Shown here: one piece after another, positions 62,916-64,000 of the stretch
How positions within the stretch are numbered: position 1 is the stretch's first letter
How the letters are laid out: every line of letters starts with the position of its first letter
DNA from: Ciborinia camelliae
Lineage: Eukaryota > Ascomycota > Leotiomycetes > Helotiales > Sclerotiniaceae
NCBI GenBank assembly: GCA_025890175.1
Contig: JANPYM010000002.1
Span: forward strand, 766,383 to 830,382
Length of the DNA: 64,000 bases
Direction: 5' to 3'
Program-made: the position numbers and the translations under genes
Notes under the pieces: model-generated
What the model saw: only the letters and a program-made list of their open reading frames with translations
Database searches by the model: none
What the model was told of the DNA's origin: nothing

Positions 62916-63070
62916 TCCCTCCCTAAGAATATTAAAAGTCACGCATAAAACATAAATCCAGTCCCGATATCATATGAAAGCTCCTTCGTCCTCCGACTTC
63001 ACAGTCAACAGCTCATCGATCGGTTGGTGCATTCCCTTCACAGCCCGCCGATCGATAATCCCTCTCAGTA

Positions 63071-63775
63071 TCATGTAGTGACTGACTCTGGCGCTCCTAG
63101 AGTTTCTATATCTAGGTCTTCGGGGAAGACGCCCACGTATGGGTGTTCCTTCGTTGCAATTTCCTTCAGCGCCAAATGGATTAATTTCTGGCATCGTGCT
63201 TCATCTCTAATCATAGTTGTCATTGTTTGTTTCTCCAGTGAATGCATTCCGGCTATGCTGCTTGGTGAAAGTGATATTTGGGCCATTTCCAGTACTTCAG
63301 CCGCTTGTTTTTCCCCGTATGGGAGATAACCCTTCACCTTCATACGCCACTGACTGCGGAACATAGCCATAGTATAAAATTCCGAATTCATTTCATACTT
63401 AGTCGCCGACTTCAGCTTTGATTGGCATTTTAGGCAAGGAAGAGAGAGTCCTTTCCAAAACCCCCAATGATCATAATGCATGCCATCAGGAACACGATCA
63501 TCCACGGGTCCGTAGTTTCCGTCGCGGGTGTGCAAGCAGAGGGTTAGGATGGGTTCTTCTGGTTTGAATAAATTAAATTCGAGGATGACCTTGATGAATT
63601 CCGAGGCTGGTTGATCACGACCTTTACCTTTATCTTCTATCCAGCTGGGGACTTTGCGGCCGGAGATATCAGGGGCGGGGATATAAACAGGGCCTTTCAA
63701 GGCGCAGAACTTCTTTTCTGAGGATGATTCCACGCCTGTTGAGGATGATTCCACGCCTGTTGAGGATGATGCCAT
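63071..63775 (-). CDS. unrecognised protein, copy B of a tandem pair
   Basis: A single exon of 234 aa on minus, from the ATG at 63775 to TGA at 63073-63071. The N-terminus has a duplicated 21-bp unit encoding SSTGVES-type repeats (63718-63765). The core reads EEPILTLCLHTRDG (C80, H82) and MHYDHWGFWKGLSLPCLKCQ (C114, C117), then a Lys-rich segment. A helical region follows and the end is GVFPEDLDIETLGAPESVTT. The core is clearly paralogous to copy A. C80-C114 and C57-C91 share the same 34-residue spacing, while N- and C-termini differ. Downstream and upstream DNA is duplicated too, so the pair arose by a tandem segmental duplication of about 1.7-1.9 kb. No known domain was recognised. A small zinc-binding protein is a reasonable guess. 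Confidence 0.75.
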   Translation of the reverse strand: MASSSTGVESSSTGVESSSEKKFCALKGPVYIPAPDISGRKVPSWIEDKGKGRDQPASEFIKVILEFNLFKPEEPILTLCLHTRDGNYGPVDDRVPDGMHYDHWGFWKGLSLPCLKCQSKLKSATKYEMNSEFYTMAMFRSQWRMKVKGYLPYGEKQAAEVLEMAQISLSPSSIAGMHSLEKQTMTTMIRDEARCQKLIHLALKEIATKEHPYVGVFPEDLDIETLGAPESVTT

Positions 63776-63907
63776 GATGGATATCGACTAGCTATGTGCG
63801 TGAGGAGGATAAAGGGTTCTTTGATGATTATGTGTGTATGTATGTGTATATGGAAGTTTGGTGTTTAACTTTCTTGGAATGTGTCTGGAAAGCTGTGAGG
63901 ATGGGTA

Positions 63908-63941
<34 letters not shown>

Positions 63942-64000
63942 GGAGGAGGAGGATGATGATGGAGAGAGGAAAAAGAGAGACCTCGAGGGCGGAACCAAAT
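63776..64000. other. 5' flank of copy B with (GAT)n microsatellite
   Basis: Promoter side of copy B. Its first 80 bp resemble the 5' flank of copy A (CCATGATGGATATCG, then TATGTGTGTATG). (GAT)n occupies about 63910-63941. The last bases (GACCTCGAGGGCGGAACC) align with GATCTCGAAGGGAAAACC at 61985-62002, which in copy A comes just before the 23-bp hairpin. Confidence 0.7.

Larger units (their letters stand above)
61905..63070. other. spacer between the tandem paralogues, packed with duplications
   Basis: It contains the 5' flank of copy A, a perfect 23-bp inverted repeat (62020-62068), a 94-bp direct repeat (62125-62282), a repeated GCATTTAC..GAAACCTTAGCG segment (about 62304 and 62446), the 119-bp tandem array (62581-62915) and the duplicated 3' flank of copy B (62990-63070). 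Small open frames here come from the repeats. Confidence 0.75.

Overview
The window is nuclear DNA of a filamentous ascomycete (Pezizomycotina). The evidence is many short introns (about 47-60 nt, GTAAGT-like donors, CTNAC-type branch sites), a poly(A)-binding protein with the charged insertion in RRM4 seen in filamentous fungi, a Hul5-type HECT ligase, an EF-hand MscS channel and long AT-rich spacers full of TAGG/TACC microsatellites. The protein style and spacers look most like Leotiomycetes (Sclerotiniaceae such as Botrytis, Sclerotinia or Monilinia). That placement is inference, because no search could be run.

Layout. 0.6-9.4 kb: a GNAT/ankyrin-like protein, a four-exon SDR whose last intron is of the GC-AG class, and a secreted berberine-bridge-type FAD oxidoreductase, all on +. 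13.5-21.8 kb: two housekeeping genes in divergent orientation, pab1 (-) and hul5 (+). The pab1 leader has a probable intron carrying an A17 tract. 23.7-31.5 kb: a DUF202 membrane protein (+), an aldo-keto reductase (+) and a TauD/Jlp1-like 2-oxoglutarate dioxygenase (-). 31.5-42.8 kb: 11 kb without a confident gene, with a possible decayed gene near 33-36 kb and heavy microsatellites. 42.8-54.7 kb: a small CYSTM-like protein (+), the YggS/PROSC PLP-homeostasis protein (-), the MscS-family channel (+) and a BTB/T1 protein (+). 54.7-58.8 kb: gene-poor, with a 10-N gap that looks like an assembly artefact. 58.8-64 kb: a GPI-anchored type-B carboxylesterase (+) followed by two tandem-duplicated genes of an unrecognised family (-).

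The genes do not form an obvious pathway or cluster. Most look like dispersed housekeeping, redox and surface functions. The most interesting items are: (1) the tandem pair of unrecognised proteins at 61.3-63.8 kb, which share a C-x-H ... C-x2-C pattern at identical spacing and sit in a nest of duplications, a 119-bp array and a perfect 23-bp hairpin; (2) two 451-bp MITE-like elements, 23.8 kb apart in opposite orientation, differing almost only by G:C to A:T transitions in one copy, as expected after RIP; (3) the A17 tract inside the pab1 leader intron; (4) the GC-AG intron in the SDR; (5) a dispersed TACCTAGGTA palindrome found only in spacers.

Gene models were built by hand from reading frames, splice motifs and family conservation. 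Exon boundaries are given in each entry.
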